Assembly: GCF_011355085.1 (NCBI RefSeq)
Contig: NZ_VXCP01000013.1
Span: 1-64,000 of the forward strand
DNA from: Pseudomonas akapageensis
GTDB lineage: Bacteria; Pseudomonadota; Gammaproteobacteria; Pseudomonadales; Pseudomonadaceae
Length of the DNA stretch: 64,000 nt
Reading direction: 5' to 3'
Positions within the stretch are counted from its first letter, which is position 1. Each line of letters starts with the position of its first letter. Below, piece after piece: positions 42,653 through 51,835 of the stretch. The notes beneath the pieces were generated by a model. The model was not told the DNA's origin and did not search any database. It saw only the letters and a program-made list of their open reading frames with translations. The position numbers were made by a program, and so were the translations under genes.

Positions 42653-43855
42653 TTACAGATAGCGTGCAATGATGCCCCCTTGCAACTCAGGGTGTTTATA
42701 TCCGCTCCCCACTACCAACTTGTCAGATTGGTAAAACATACCGCGGACGCCGTGATTCTTCGTGTCGATTATGTAGCCTTGACCGCCATATAACGTATCC
42801 AATTCACCGGTTGGTTTGAAACGGAAACGTGCGGAACCATAAGACTCTCCGACATAACCTACACCGCCGGCCATAATCAAATGGTCAAGGCCAACCTCTA
42901 CGTGAGTGAGCTCACAATCAAAATCTCCTCGTACTTCCAGCGGTGTTCCGTTGTTGAAAGTCAGCGGAATCTTTCCCTTACGGTCAAGTTTAATAACCCA
43001 CCCATACAAGCGGTAGAAACCTTCGCGGTGAAACTCTCCCCCTACAGCGACGATCTCGTCTGCCGGCGTTATAGTCAGGGCCCGCAGTATTGTTTGATGC
43101 TCGGATCCTTTCAGCTGATAGTACCCCTGCGTGGCAAAATCAGCATCCAGCTTACCGTTTTGATCAAAGCTACCGACGTACGAAGTATTATTCCTGGCAG
43201 CGATCGCGACAATGATCCTGTACCCGGGCTCGTTATTGGGTGCGCGGAGCACTGCGATACCCTGAACAAAGGATTCACTCGTATCTGGCTGCACCGTCAG
43301 AAAGCCGTTTGATGCAAAGGATTTATCCAGCTCTCCGGATGCAGTCACCCGGATGATTTTATTGCCTGCATGCATCAAAAAACGCCCATCCGGTGTGAAT
43401 GCAGAAGACAGACCACCGCCTGAAGACATTATCGATTCATCGGTCTGATCACTCGCAGTATCAACTTGAATGGTGAATTTACCCTCGATACCGAAACTGA
43501 GATCAGGCGAGCCATCTTCCAGATATCTCGCAAGATCAATCCGAGGACCCCAGTCGTCGGCCAGCATAAATTTACCCTCAGGCAATGCAAGCAGTGTTGG
43601 ATTAATCAAGCGGGGTTTGCCTGCAAAAGAATCGCTCTTCATTCCGAAAGCTTCGTCACGCGTGCCATCGGCATTCAGTCGAGCGATCCAGAATTTTTGC
43701 AAACTACGGTCGGTAGCCGTCACGATGGTCTTGCCGCCCGGTGCAGGGCAAATGGCCTGAACCCAGTCACTTTCGGTAAAAACCTGAAATGAACCAGAAT
43801 TGAAGCCCGGATCAAAATCACCTGCCGCCTTGGTTGAGTTGTCCTTGCTGCTCAT
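42653..43855 (-). CDS. Delta-60 repeat (beta-propeller-like) protein of unknown function
   Basis: A 400-residue protein without a signal peptide. It contains repeated 'LN.DGT.D..FG' units typical of delta-60 repeats: RLNADGTRDEAFG, YLEDGSPDLSFG, ASGELDKSFASNGFL, FDQNGKLDADFAT and KPTGELDTLYGG. These repeats probably build a beta-propeller. The coding region is AT-richer than its neighbours: one 60-base line within it has 27 G/C (45%) against 40 (67%) in glyA. It is a likely accessory gene inserted between glyA and yjiA. ATG 43855 is preferred; the 26 upstream codons are not conserved. Confidence 0.75.
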   Translation of the reverse strand: MSSKDNSTKAAGDFDPGFNSGSFQVFTESDWVQAICPAPGGKTIVTATDRSLQKFWIARLNADGTRDEAFGMKSDSFAGKPRLINPTLLALPEGKFMLADDWGPRIDLARYLEDGSPDLSFGIEGKFTIQVDTASDQTDESIMSSGGGLSSAFTPDGRFLMHAGNKIIRVTASGELDKSFASNGFLTVQPDTSESFVQGIAVLRAPNNEPGYRIIVAIAARNNTSYVGSFDQNGKLDADFATQGYYQLKGSEHQTILRALTITPADEIVAVGGEFHREGFYRLYGWVIKLDRKGKIPLTFNNGTPLEVRGDFDCELTHVEVGLDHLIMAGGVGYVGESYGSARFRFKPTGELDTLYGGQGYIIDTKNHGVRGMFYQSDKLVVGSGYKHPELQGGIIARYL

Positions 43856-43957
43856 ATGTATCTCCCTCGTTTTCAATTTAAAGGTGCCGTATCGCACGGA
43901 CTCACTAAACCAAAAACGCGGAGAAGACATCACTAGCAGATCTGATAGTTGACCCCT

Positions 43958-44932
43958 TTAACCGATCATGCCGTTGAACCCCGCCCGTATTTTTTCTTCA
44001 GGCAACTCATCGGCAATAAATACCATCACGCTTTCCCGCGCTTCGCCCTCGGCCCATTCGGTATCCCAGTCAAAGCCATAAAGCTTCAAGACCCCCTGAA
44101 ACACCAGCCGCCGGGGTTCACCAGCAATGTTCAACACGCCCTTGTAACGCAGCAGTTGCTTGCCATGCGCTTCGAGCAACTCTTTCATGAACTCGCTGAG
44201 CTTGTCGATATCCAGCGGCTGGTCCGTGCGCAACACCAGGCTGGAAATCCGGTCCAGCGAAGGCGCCTTGCTTACCGGCCGCAGTGACAGGCCGCCGCCC
44301 AGGTCATCATTGAGGTTGAAGCCGCGTACATCGAGCAGTTCGGCCAGGTCGATCCTGCCATGATCCACGACGCGAATCGGCGCGCGCCGGTTGATGCGGG
44401 TCAGGCGTTCGCTCAAGGCGTCGAAGGTGGTCGTGTCGACCAGATCGGTCTTGCTCACCAGCAAGCGGTCGGCAAAACCGACCTGGGCCTGGGCGATGGT
44501 CTGGCTCAGGTGGGTGTCAGCGTGGGCGGCATCGACGAGGGTGATGATGCCGTCGAGGATGTAGCGCTCGCGCAGTTCTTCATCGATGAAGAAAGTCTGC
44601 GCCACGGGGGCAGGGTCCGCGAGGCCCGTACATTCGATCACCAGGCGGTCGAAGGCAATCGCTCCACTGTCCAGGCGCTCCAGCAACAAGTACAGCGCCT
44701 TGGTCAGGTCGGTGTGAATGGTGCAGCAGACGCAGCCATTGGCCAGGGTCATGACTTGCACGGGCTCATCGCCCAACAGCTGCGTGTCGATGCCGGCATC
44801 GCTGAATTCGTTCTCGATCACGGCGATTTTCAGGCCGTGCTCGGCCTTGAGCAGATAACGCAGCAGCGTGGTTTTCCCGGCACCGAGGAAACCGCTGAGA
44901 ATGGTGACAGGGATAGGGTTCAGCGCACTCAT
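43958..44932 (-). CDS. yjiA: YjiA-type GTPase (COG0523 family)
   Basis: The 324-residue product is a CobW/COG0523 P-loop GTPase: GFLGAGKTTLL near residue 15, the metal-binding motif CVCC (GCVCCTIHTDL) and a GTPase NKXD-like SKTD. These proteins are metal chaperones or insertases. Here it is downstream of yjiX and the pyruvate transporter btsT, the same order as E. coli, so a link to that transporter's metal or regulatory needs is possible. It lacks a His-rich metal-binding tail. Confidence 0.9.
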   Translation of the reverse strand: MSALNPIPVTILSGFLGAGKTTLLRYLLKAEHGLKIAVIENEFSDAGIDTQLLGDEPVQVMTLANGCVCCTIHTDLTKALYLLLERLDSGAIAFDRLVIECTGLADPAPVAQTFFIDEELRERYILDGIITLVDAAHADTHLSQTIAQAQVGFADRLLVSKTDLVDTTTFDALSERLTRINRRAPIRVVDHGRIDLAELLDVRGFNLNDDLGGGLSLRPVSKAPSLDRISSLVLRTDQPLDIDKLSEFMKELLEAHGKQLLRYKGVLNIAGEPRRLVFQGVLKLYGFDWDTEWAEGEARESVMVFIADELPEEKIRAGFNGMIG

Positions 44933-44993
44933 GGACACTCCAAAAAGCAACGCGCCACGACAAGCGTGGCGCGAGGTTCATCGTTTCAACCAA

Positions 44994-45194
44994 TCAACAG
45001 CAGCGAGGTGAACCCTTGCCGCCGCCATACCGTGCTTCCTGACGCTCGCGAAAAAACTCCTCGTACGTCATCACCGGCTTGTCCGGATGCTTGGTTTGCA
45101 TATGCTCGACGTAGTTGTCGTAGTCGGGCATACCGACCATCAGGCGCGCGGCCTGACCGAGGTATTTGCCGAGGCGACTCAGGTCATTGAACAT
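44994..45194 (-). CDS. yjiX: YbdD/YjiX family small protein
   Basis: A 66-residue protein [21 protein letters not shown]... matching the YbdD/YjiX family, found next to CstA/BtsT-type transporters. The tail is [10 protein letters not shown] with two terminal Cys. A role in transporter activity is suggested in the literature for family members but is not shown here. It begins 18 nt after the btsT stop. Confidence 0.92.
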   Translation of the reverse strand: MFNDLSRLGKYLGQAARLMVGMPDYDNYVEHMQTKHPDKPVMTYEEFFRERQEARYGGGKGSPRCC

Positions 45195-45212
45195 GGTTGC
45201 AATCCTCTGATA

Positions 45213-47279
45213 TTACGCATCTGGAACCGCCTGGAACGGTGTTTCCTTGTCGGTGCGTTCCTTGCTGCCCCAGGACGAAACACCGACCTTCAGGGCATAG
45301 AACAGAATACTGAACACCACGAACAGGAACAGCCCGGTCAGGGTCGCGTTGGTGTACGCGTTGAAGATCACGTGCTGCATCTGCGTGATGTCTTTGGCCG
45401 GTGCCAGCACCTGCCCTGCCTGCAAAGCTACGCTGTACTTGTCTGCCAGCGCAAGGAAGCCGACCGCCGGGTTAGGATCGAACAGCTTGATGAAGCCTGC
45501 AGTGGTGGTGCAGATCAACAACCAGACCGCCGGCAGCAAGGTCACCCAGATGTAGCGTTGGCGCTTCATCTTGATCAGCACGACGGTACCAAGCATCAGC
45601 GCGATACCGGCCAACATCTGGTTGGAGATGCCGAACAGCGGCCACAGGGTGTTGATACCACCCAGTGGATCAATCACGCCCTGGTACAGCAAATAGCCCC
45701 ACATCGCCACACAGCCTGCGGTGGCGATCAGGTTGGCTGTCCACGACTCGGTGCGTTTGAGCGCCGGCACGAACGAGCCCAGCAAGTCCTGCAGCATGAA
45801 GCGCCCGGCACGGGTACCGGCGTCCACCGCCGTCAGGATGAACAGCGCCTCGAACAGGATTGCGAAGTGGTACCAGAACGCCATGGTGTTCTCGCCCGGC
45901 AATACATGGTGAAGGATCTGTGCGATCCCCACCGCCAGGGTCGGTGCACCACCAGCACGCGCCAGGACGGTGGTTTCACCAATGTCCTTGGCCACGGCCT
46001 GCAGAGCCTCGGGGGTAATGGCAAAGCCCCAGCTGCTGACCGTCTGGGCCACCGCAGCCACATCGCCACCGACAATGGCAGCCGGGCTGTTCATCGCAAA
46101 GTAGACGCCAGGCTCGATCACCGAAGCCGCAACCATGGCCATGATGGCCACGAACGACTCCATCAGCATGCCGCCGTATCCGATATAACGGGCGTTGGTT
46201 TCGTTATCCAGCAGCTTCGGCGTGGTCCCGGAGGAGATCAGCGCGTGGAAGCCGGACACCGCACCACAGGCAATGGTGATGAACAGGAACGGGAACAGGC
46301 CACCCTTCCAGACCGGGCCGGTACCGTCGGTGAATTGCGTCAGGGCCGGCATTTTCAGGTCGGGCATGGTGATCAGGATGCCGATCGCCAAGGCGACGAT
46401 GGTACCGATCTTGAGGAAGGTCGAGAGGTAGTCACGCGGCGCCAGCACCAGCCAGACCGGCAGCACCGCCGCGACGAAACCATAGCCGACCAGCATCCAG
46501 GTGATCTGGATCCCGGTGAAGCTGAAGGCCTTGGACCACTCGGGGTCGGCAGCGATCTGGCCCCCCAGCCAGATCGAGCCCAGCAGCAGGAGCACCCCGA
46601 CAATCGAGATCTCGCCGATGCGGCCGGGGCGAATGTAGCGCATGTACAGGCCCATGAACATCGCGATCGGGATGGTCGCCATCACCGTGAAGATCCCCCA
46701 CGGGCTTTCCGCCAGGGCCTTGACCACGATCAGCGCCAGTACCGCGAGGATGATGATCATGATCAGGAAGCAGCCGAACAGGGCAATGGTGCCCGGTATC
46801 CGGCCCATCTCTTCACGGACCATGTCACCCAGCGAGCGACCGTTGCGGCGGGTCGACAGGAACAGGACCATGAAGTCCTGCACCGCACCGGCCAGCACCA
46901 CCCCGGCAATCAGCCAAAGCGTACCTGGCAGGTAGCCCATTTGCGCGGCCAGGACTGGCCCGACCAGGGGTCCGGCACCGGCAATCGCAGCGAAATGGTG
47001 ACCAAAGAGGATGTGTTTGTTGGTCGGCACATAGTCCAGACCATCGTTGTTGCGCACCGCAGGCGTTGCCCGACGCGGGTCGAGTTCCATCACGCGAGTG
47101 GCTATGAACAGACTGTAATAACGGTATGCGACCAGGTAGATGGCAATCGCCGCTACCACGATCCACAGGGCGTTGATCGCCTCGCCTCGACGCAGGGCCA
47201 CCACACCCAGAGCGCACGCCCCTATGACTGCCAACACCAGCCAGGGTATATGGCGTAGCGGGCTATTATTATTTTTCAT
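45213..47279 (-). CDS. btsT: CstA/BtsT-type carbon starvation transporter (pyruvate:H+ symporter)
   Basis: A 688-residue inner-membrane protein with about 16-18 membrane helices. The CstA-type core includes GPLVGPVLAAQMGYLPGTLW near residue 100 and SGTTPKLLDNETNARYIGYG (shown as SGTTPKLLDNET). In E. coli, BtsT and CstA import pyruvate under nutrient limitation. The size and the following yjiX-yjiA genes favour BtsT/YjiY over CstA, but the symbol is not certain. ATG 47279 is used because the further frame is not conserved. Confidence 0.88.
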   Translation of the reverse strand: MKNNNSPLRHIPWLVLAVIGACALGVVALRRGEAINALWIVVAAIAIYLVAYRYYSLFIATRVMELDPRRATPAVRNNDGLDYVPTNKHILFGHHFAAIAGAGPLVGPVLAAQMGYLPGTLWLIAGVVLAGAVQDFMVLFLSTRRNGRSLGDMVREEMGRIPGTIALFGCFLIMIIILAVLALIVVKALAESPWGIFTVMATIPIAMFMGLYMRYIRPGRIGEISIVGVLLLLGSIWLGGQIAADPEWSKAFSFTGIQITWMLVGYGFVAAVLPVWLVLAPRDYLSTFLKIGTIVALAIGILITMPDLKMPALTQFTDGTGPVWKGGLFPFLFITIACGAVSGFHALISSGTTPKLLDNETNARYIGYGGMLMESFVAIMAMVAASVIEPGVYFAMNSPAAIVGGDVAAVAQTVSSWGFAITPEALQAVAKDIGETTVLARAGGAPTLAVGIAQILHHVLPGENTMAFWYHFAILFEALFILTAVDAGTRAGRFMLQDLLGSFVPALKRTESWTANLIATAGCVAMWGYLLYQGVIDPLGGINTLWPLFGISNQMLAGIALMLGTVVLIKMKRQRYIWVTLLPAVWLLICTTTAGFIKLFDPNPAVGFLALADKYSVALQAGQVLAPAKDITQMQHVIFNAYTNATLTGLFLFVVFSILFYALKVGVSSWGSKERTDKETPFQAVPDA

Positions 47280-47465
47280 TTTTTGATTCCAGCCATGTGG
47301 ATAGAAAGACAGCCCTTCGAGTCTAGCGAGACTGGCGAGAATGGCCACCCCCACCTTGGTCTAGAGCCTTGCACCCCTCTTTTATCCGCTCTTGAATGCA
47401 GCTTGGCAAGTGACAAGGCAGACGTCTGCGCTATAGTCAGCTTTCAAGGAGAAGGGGCAACTGCC

Positions 47466-47834
47466 ATGACCGAATTCCATGCCGACAGGCGTCAATACAA
47501 GCGTATAGCCTTCGATGCCCGAGCCGAACTGAGCCAGGACGCAAACGTGTGGCCTGTGCGCCTGGTCGATTTGTCGCTCAAGGGGCTGCTGATCGAACGG
47601 CCCTTGCCCTGGTCGGGCGATCCTGAACAACCTTTTGTCATCAACATTCACCTGAGCGAACAGGTTGATGTGCTGATGGAGGTCCAGTTGCGCCACGACA
47701 ACAATGGGCAATTGGGGTTTGAATGCATGCACATTGACCTCGAATCGATCAGTTACCTTCGGCGGCTGATCGAATTGAATCTGGGCGATCAGCCCGAACT
47801 TGAACGAGAACTCGGCTCGCTGATCCACACTTAA
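47466..47834 (+). CDS. mapZ: PilZ domain cyclic-di-GMP adaptor MapZ
   Basis: The 122-residue protein has the PilZ cyclic-di-GMP motifs RxxxR (in RRQYKRIAFDARAEL) and DxSxxG (VRLVDLSLKGLLIERP). It closely resembles P. aeruginosa PA4608/MapZ, which binds the chemotaxis methyltransferase CheR1 and controls flagellar switching. The length fits (125 aa there), and the C-terminus LIELNLGDQPELERELG is conserved. ATG 47466 is set by the PilZ N-terminus. It lies near morA in the same region and could sense its product. Confidence 0.92.
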   Translation: MTEFHADRRQYKRIAFDARAELSQDANVWPVRLVDLSLKGLLIERPLPWSGDPEQPFVINIHLSEQVDVLMEVQLRHDNNGQLGFECMHIDLESISYLRRLIELNLGDQPELERELGSLIHT

Positions 47835-48205
47835 ACGCCCCTCGGGACGTTATCCCCTCAAGGCACATTCATAGTGCCATCCCTGCCCATGGCTCACCGC
47901 CATGGCGCACGTGCTGCCCTGCCCTTTTCCAGCCCTCATCTCTGAAGCCATGCCAAAGCCGTCGCCTTCAGTGGCTTGGTTACAAATTGCATCCAATTCC
48001 GCATACACGGACCGATTCTTGCTTTTCAAAAGCTCCGAGTCTGTCGCACGAAAAACCTTGCCTATCCAGACAAATTTTTTCGAAGAAAGCCGCGTGCTAG
48101 AGGCTTACTCCAAAGAGTTATAAAATCTTGTATACAATTTAGTAGCCAATCATCTTGGTTGTTGTCTACAGTACTCCCACAACAATAAATCGAGATGCCA
48201 TCTCC
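47835..48205. other. 371-bp intergenic region upstream of the NCS2 permease
   Basis: I see no gene. The 3' half is AT-rich and contains TATAAAAT (48119-48126) and the perfect palindrome TTGTATACAA (48128-48137), a likely operator and promoter. The 5' half contains small inverted repeats (for example GCCATGGC/GCCATGG near 47885-47905) but no clear terminator or recognised riboswitch. Confidence 0.55.
48128..48137. promoter_or_regulatory. Palindromic operator candidate TTGTATACAA
   Basis: A perfect 10-bp palindrome about 70 bp upstream of the permease start, overlapping the end of a TATAAAAT box. GntR-family regulators (FadR subfamily) bind TNGTNNNACNA-type sites. This assignment rests on the motif only. 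Confidence 0.4.
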
Positions 48206-49732
48206 ATGAAAACGTCCACCGCTACCACGTCGACGGAGCAACGCCCGGAAGACGAAAACCTCGGTATTGGCGCCAATATGGCTTACGGCCTGCAACACGT
48301 TCTGACCATGTATGGCGGGATTGTCGCGGTACCGCTCATCCTCGGTCAGGCTGCAGGCCTGGCACCGGCCGACATCGGTCTGTTAATCGCTGCATCCTTG
48401 TTCGCCGGGGGTCTGGCGACCCTGCTGCAAACCATCGGTCTACCGTTTTTCGGCTGTCAGTTGCCGCTGGTCCAGGGCGTTTCGTTTGCCGGCGTGGCAA
48501 CCATGGGCGCGATCCTCTCCAGCGGCGGGGGCATGCCGGCGGTGCTGGGTTCGGTCATGGCGGCATCGTTGATCGGCTTGTTGATCACACCGATATTTTC
48601 TCGCGTGACACGTTTTTTCCCGCCGTTGGTCACGGGCATCGTGATTACCACCATCGGCTTGACCCTGATGCCGGTGGCGGCGCGCTGGGTCATGGGGGGC
48701 AACAGCCATTCTCCCGACTTTGGCAGCATGGCCAACATCGGCCTGGCCGCGCTGACCTTCGTGATCGTTCTAGTGCTGAGCAAACTGGGCAGCGCTTCCA
48801 TTTCGCGCCTGTCGATTCTGCTGGCAATGATCATCGGCACCTTGATCGCCGTGGCCCTGGGCATGGCGGACTTCTCCAGGATCGGTGACGGCCCGCTGCT
48901 GGCGATGCCTTCGCCCTTCCATTTCGGCATGCCGACCTTCCAGATCGCCGCCATCATCTCGATGTGCATCGTGATCATGGTGACTCTGGTGGAAACCTCT
49001 GCCGACATCCTGGCCGTGGGTGAGATCATCGATACCAAAGTGGACTCCAAGCGCCTGGGCAATGGCTTGCGCGCCGACATGCTGTCGAGCATGATCGCAC
49101 CGGTGTTCGGCTCCTTCACCCAGAGTGCCTTTGCCCAAAACGTCGGCCTGGTTGCCGTGACAGGCGTGAAAAGCCGCTTCGTGGTTGCCACTGGCGGGGT
49201 GTTCCTGGTGGTCCTCGGCCTGCTGCCGATCATGGGCCGGATCATTGCCGCCGTACCGACCTCGGTACTCGGCGGTGCAGGTATCGTGTTGTTCGGCACC
49301 GTGGCGGCCAGCGGCATTCGCACCCTGTCGAAAGTCGACTACCGCAACAACATGAACCTGATCATCGTGGCAGCTTCCCTGGGCTTCGGCATGATCCCGA
49401 TCGCCGCCCCGAACTTCTACGACCACTTCCCGACCTGGTTCGCCACCATCTTCCACTCGGGCATCAGCTCGGCGGCAATCATGGCGATCCTGCTGAACCT
49501 GGCGTTCAACCACTTCACCGCCGGCAACTCGGACCAGCAGTCGGTATTTGTCGCAGCCTCGGAGCGAACCCTGCGTGTACAAGACATCGCAGCACTGCAT
49601 GACGGTGACTATTTCCAGGACGGCAAGCTGTATGACGCCCAGGGCAAGGAAATTCCAGTAACTGGCGATACCTCCCACGCGACGCCACCGGGCAAGCGCC
49701 CACTTGTAGCGGCCGGGGCGTCGGATCACTAG
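48206..49732 (+). CDS. NCS2 family purine (xanthine/urate-type) permease
   Basis: A 508-residue inner-membrane transporter with about 14 helices. The nucleobase-ascorbate transporter signature reads QNVGLVAVTGVKSR; Gln at the first position and Gly after Thr are typical of xanthine/urate carriers rather than uracil (UraA has ENIGVMAITKV). Other motifs: GLQHVLTMYGGIVAVPLIL near residue 28 and QGVSFAGVATMG. It has an extended hydrophilic C-terminal tail of about 60 residues. ATG 48206 is used. Confidence 0.85.
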   Translation: MKTSTATTSTEQRPEDENLGIGANMAYGLQHVLTMYGGIVAVPLILGQAAGLAPADIGLLIAASLFAGGLATLLQTIGLPFFGCQLPLVQGVSFAGVATMGAILSSGGGMPAVLGSVMAASLIGLLITPIFSRVTRFFPPLVTGIVITTIGLTLMPVAARWVMGGNSHSPDFGSMANIGLAALTFVIVLVLSKLGSASISRLSILLAMIIGTLIAVALGMADFSRIGDGPLLAMPSPFHFGMPTFQIAAIISMCIVIMVTLVETSADILAVGEIIDTKVDSKRLGNGLRADMLSSMIAPVFGSFTQSAFAQNVGLVAVTGVKSRFVVATGGVFLVVLGLLPIMGRIIAAVPTSVLGGAGIVLFGTVAASGIRTLSKVDYRNNMNLIIVAASLGFGMIPIAAPNFYDHFPTWFATIFHSGISSAAIMAILLNLAFNHFTAGNSDQQSVFVAASERTLRVQDIAALHDGDYFQDGKLYDAQGKEIPVTGDTSHATPPGKRPLVAAGASDH

Positions 49733-49795
49733 TGACAACCTGCACCACACAGGGCCGGCGCCACCAGGGTGCCGGCCTTGTTCATTACAGATCAA

Positions 49796-51163
49796 CTAGT
49801 CGAACAGGGCATCCAATGCCTGTTCCAGGCGCGTAACCGCAATCACCTGCAGCCCGGCAGGCGCCTCCTTCGGCGCATTGCCCTTGGGCACGATGGCGCG
49901 CTTGAAGCCGTGCTTGGCAGCTTCTTTCAGGCGCTCCTGACCACTGGGCACCGGTCGCACTTCGCCGGACAGGCCCACCTCACCGAACACCAGCAAGCCA
50001 TGGGCCAATGGCCGGTTGCGCAAGCTGGACATGATCGCTGCCATCAAGGCCAGGTCCGAAGCCGTTTCCAGCACCTTGACCCCGCCTACGACGTTGAGAA
50101 ACACATCCTGGTCATGGGTTGGAATCCCGCCGTGCCGATGCAGCACGGCCAGCAGCATGGCAAGCCGATTCGGGTCCAGCCCCAGGGTGACTCGCCGCGG
50201 ATTGGACAAGTGACTGTCGTCGACCAATGCCTGAACTTCGACCAGCATGGGCCGCGTGCCCTCCCAGGTGGCCATGACCACGCTGCCGGGTACTTCTTCC
50301 TGGGCCCGATTGAGAAATATCGCCGAGGGGTTGGAAACTTCCTTGAGCCCCCGGTCCGTCATGCCGAACACGCCCAATTCGTTGACCGCACCAAAACGGT
50401 TCTTGACCGCGCGCAGCAGACGCAGGCGACCGTCTGACTCTCCCTCGAAATACAGCACGGTATCGACCATGTGCTCCAACACTCGTGGCCCTGCCAGAGA
50501 CCCTTCCTTGGTCACGTGGCCGACCAGGAAAATCGCCGTGCCGCTTTGCTTGGCATAGCGCACCAGCAGCGCCGCGCTCTCGCGCACCTGGGAAACACCA
50601 CCAGGCGCGGACTGCAGCTGTTCAGTGAAGATCGTCTGGATAGAGTCGATCACCATCACCTTGGGCTGCTCGACCTTGGCTGTGGCGATGATGCTTTCTA
50701 TGCAGGTCTCGGTCATGACCCGCAACTGGTCCTGGGGCAGGCCCAACCGACGCGCGCGCATGGCAACCTGCTGCTGCGACTCTTCCCCGGTGACGTACAA
50801 CGCCGGCATGCGCGTGGCGATATTGCACAAGGTTTGCAGGAGGATGGTCGACTTGCCGATGCCGGGGTCGCCGCCGATGAGCACCACCGAACCGTCGACC
50901 AGACCGCCGCCCAATACACGATCGAGTTCGGCACTGGCTGTGGAGAAACGCGGAATTTCCTCGACGCTGACCTCAGCCAGGGTCTTGATCTGCGCCTGCT
51001 GCCCCGCCCAACCGGTACGACCACTGGGCGGCGCCGCCGAGCCGCTTTCTATCACCGTCTCGACAAGGGTGTTCCAGGCACCGCATTCGCCACACTGGCC
51101 TGCCCATTTGGGAAAGGTCGCGCCGCACTCGGTGCAGCCGTACATGCGCTTGGCCTTGGCCAT
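49796..51163 (-). CDS. radA: DNA repair protein RadA
   Basis: RadA helps process recombination branches together with RecA. The 455-residue product has an N-terminal C4 zinc finger (Cys10, 13, 24 and 27: CTEC ... CGEC), a RecA-like ATPase with Walker A GGDPGIGKST, the KNRFG motif in RAVKNRFGAV, and a C-terminal Lon-like (Lon-S16 related) domain. ATG 51163 gives the conserved MAKAKRMYGC. It is divergent from mscL. Confidence 0.97.
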   Translation of the reverse strand: MAKAKRMYGCTECGATFPKWAGQCGECGAWNTLVETVIESGSAAPPSGRTGWAGQQAQIKTLAEVSVEEIPRFSTASAELDRVLGGGLVDGSVVLIGGDPGIGKSTILLQTLCNIATRMPALYVTGEESQQQVAMRARRLGLPQDQLRVMTETCIESIIATAKVEQPKVMVIDSIQTIFTEQLQSAPGGVSQVRESAALLVRYAKQSGTAIFLVGHVTKEGSLAGPRVLEHMVDTVLYFEGESDGRLRLLRAVKNRFGAVNELGVFGMTDRGLKEVSNPSAIFLNRAQEEVPGSVVMATWEGTRPMLVEVQALVDDSHLSNPRRVTLGLDPNRLAMLLAVLHRHGGIPTHDQDVFLNVVGGVKVLETASDLALMAAIMSSLRNRPLAHGLLVFGEVGLSGEVRPVPSGQERLKEAAKHGFKRAIVPKGNAPKEAPAGLQVIAVTRLEQALDALFD

Positions 51164-51370
51164 TTCGATTCCTGCCCACAAAAGCGCCCATCATAGCCGA
51201 TGGCAGTCGCATGCAGGAGCTCGGGTATTCCGAACCGGGCTCCCATGGGCGGCAAGAAATACGTCAAAACTATTCGGTATAAGTTGACCAAGTTGCAGCG
51301 GCTTAGAGCATGAAGCGCATAGCTGAATTACACTGCGTTGACCAACCTCATCTGTTACAAGGTATAAACC

Positions 51371-51784
51371 ATGGGCGTGCTAAGTGAGTTCAAGGCCTTT
51401 GCGGTCAAAGGCAATGTGGTCGATATGGCCGTCGGTATCATCATCGGCGCAGCCTTCGGCAAGATTGTTACATCCTTTGTTGGCGATTTGATCATGCCGC
51501 CCCTGGGCATACTGATCGGTGGTGTCGATTTCAGTGACCTGGCCATAACACTTAAAGCCGCCGAGGGCGATGTACCGGCAGTTGTGATTGCCTATGGCAA
51601 GTTCATCCAGACCATCATCGACTTTGTCATTGTTGCCTTCGCCATCTTCATGGGTGTGAAAGCCATCAACAAACTCAAGCGCGAAGAAGCCGTGGCGCCC
51701 AACTTGCCACCAGTCCCCAGCAAGGAAGAAGAACTGCTGGGTGAGATTCGTGATTTGCTCAAGGCGCAGAACAATCGACCCTGA
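51371..51784 (+). CDS. mscL: Large-conductance mechanosensitive channel MscL
   Basis: The 137-residue inner-membrane protein forms a pentameric emergency valve on hypo-osmotic shock. The first helix ([20 protein letters not shown]) and second helix ([20 protein letters not shown]) are conserved, and the C-terminal helix ([15 protein letters not shown]) is present. The ATG at 51371 follows AAGGTATAAACC. Confidence 0.97.
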   Translation: MGVLSEFKAFAVKGNVVDMAVGIIIGAAFGKIVTSFVGDLIMPPLGILIGGVDFSDLAITLKAAEGDVPAVVIAYGKFIQTIIDFVIVAFAIFMGVKAINKLKREEAVAPNLPPVPSKEEELLGEIRDLLKAQNNRP

Positions 51785-51835
51785 GTTATTCGAGTTCGCG
51801 GCAACGGCGCTTTTGCTGCGCCGCTTTGCTGTGGC

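Noticed and set aside
45087..47258. Open frame of 723 residues opposite btsT
   Set aside because: Its sequence is His/Gln/Arg-rich, as expected from antisense to hydrophobic codons, and no family fits.
47902..48123. 73-residue open frame in the gap before the NCS2 permease
   Set aside because: No ribosome binding site, unlikely composition, and it crosses the putative promoter.
47835..48205. Purine or xanthine riboswitch before the NCS2 permease
   Set aside because: I could not recognise any conserved aptamer motif; only small inverted repeats and an operator-like palindrome are visible.
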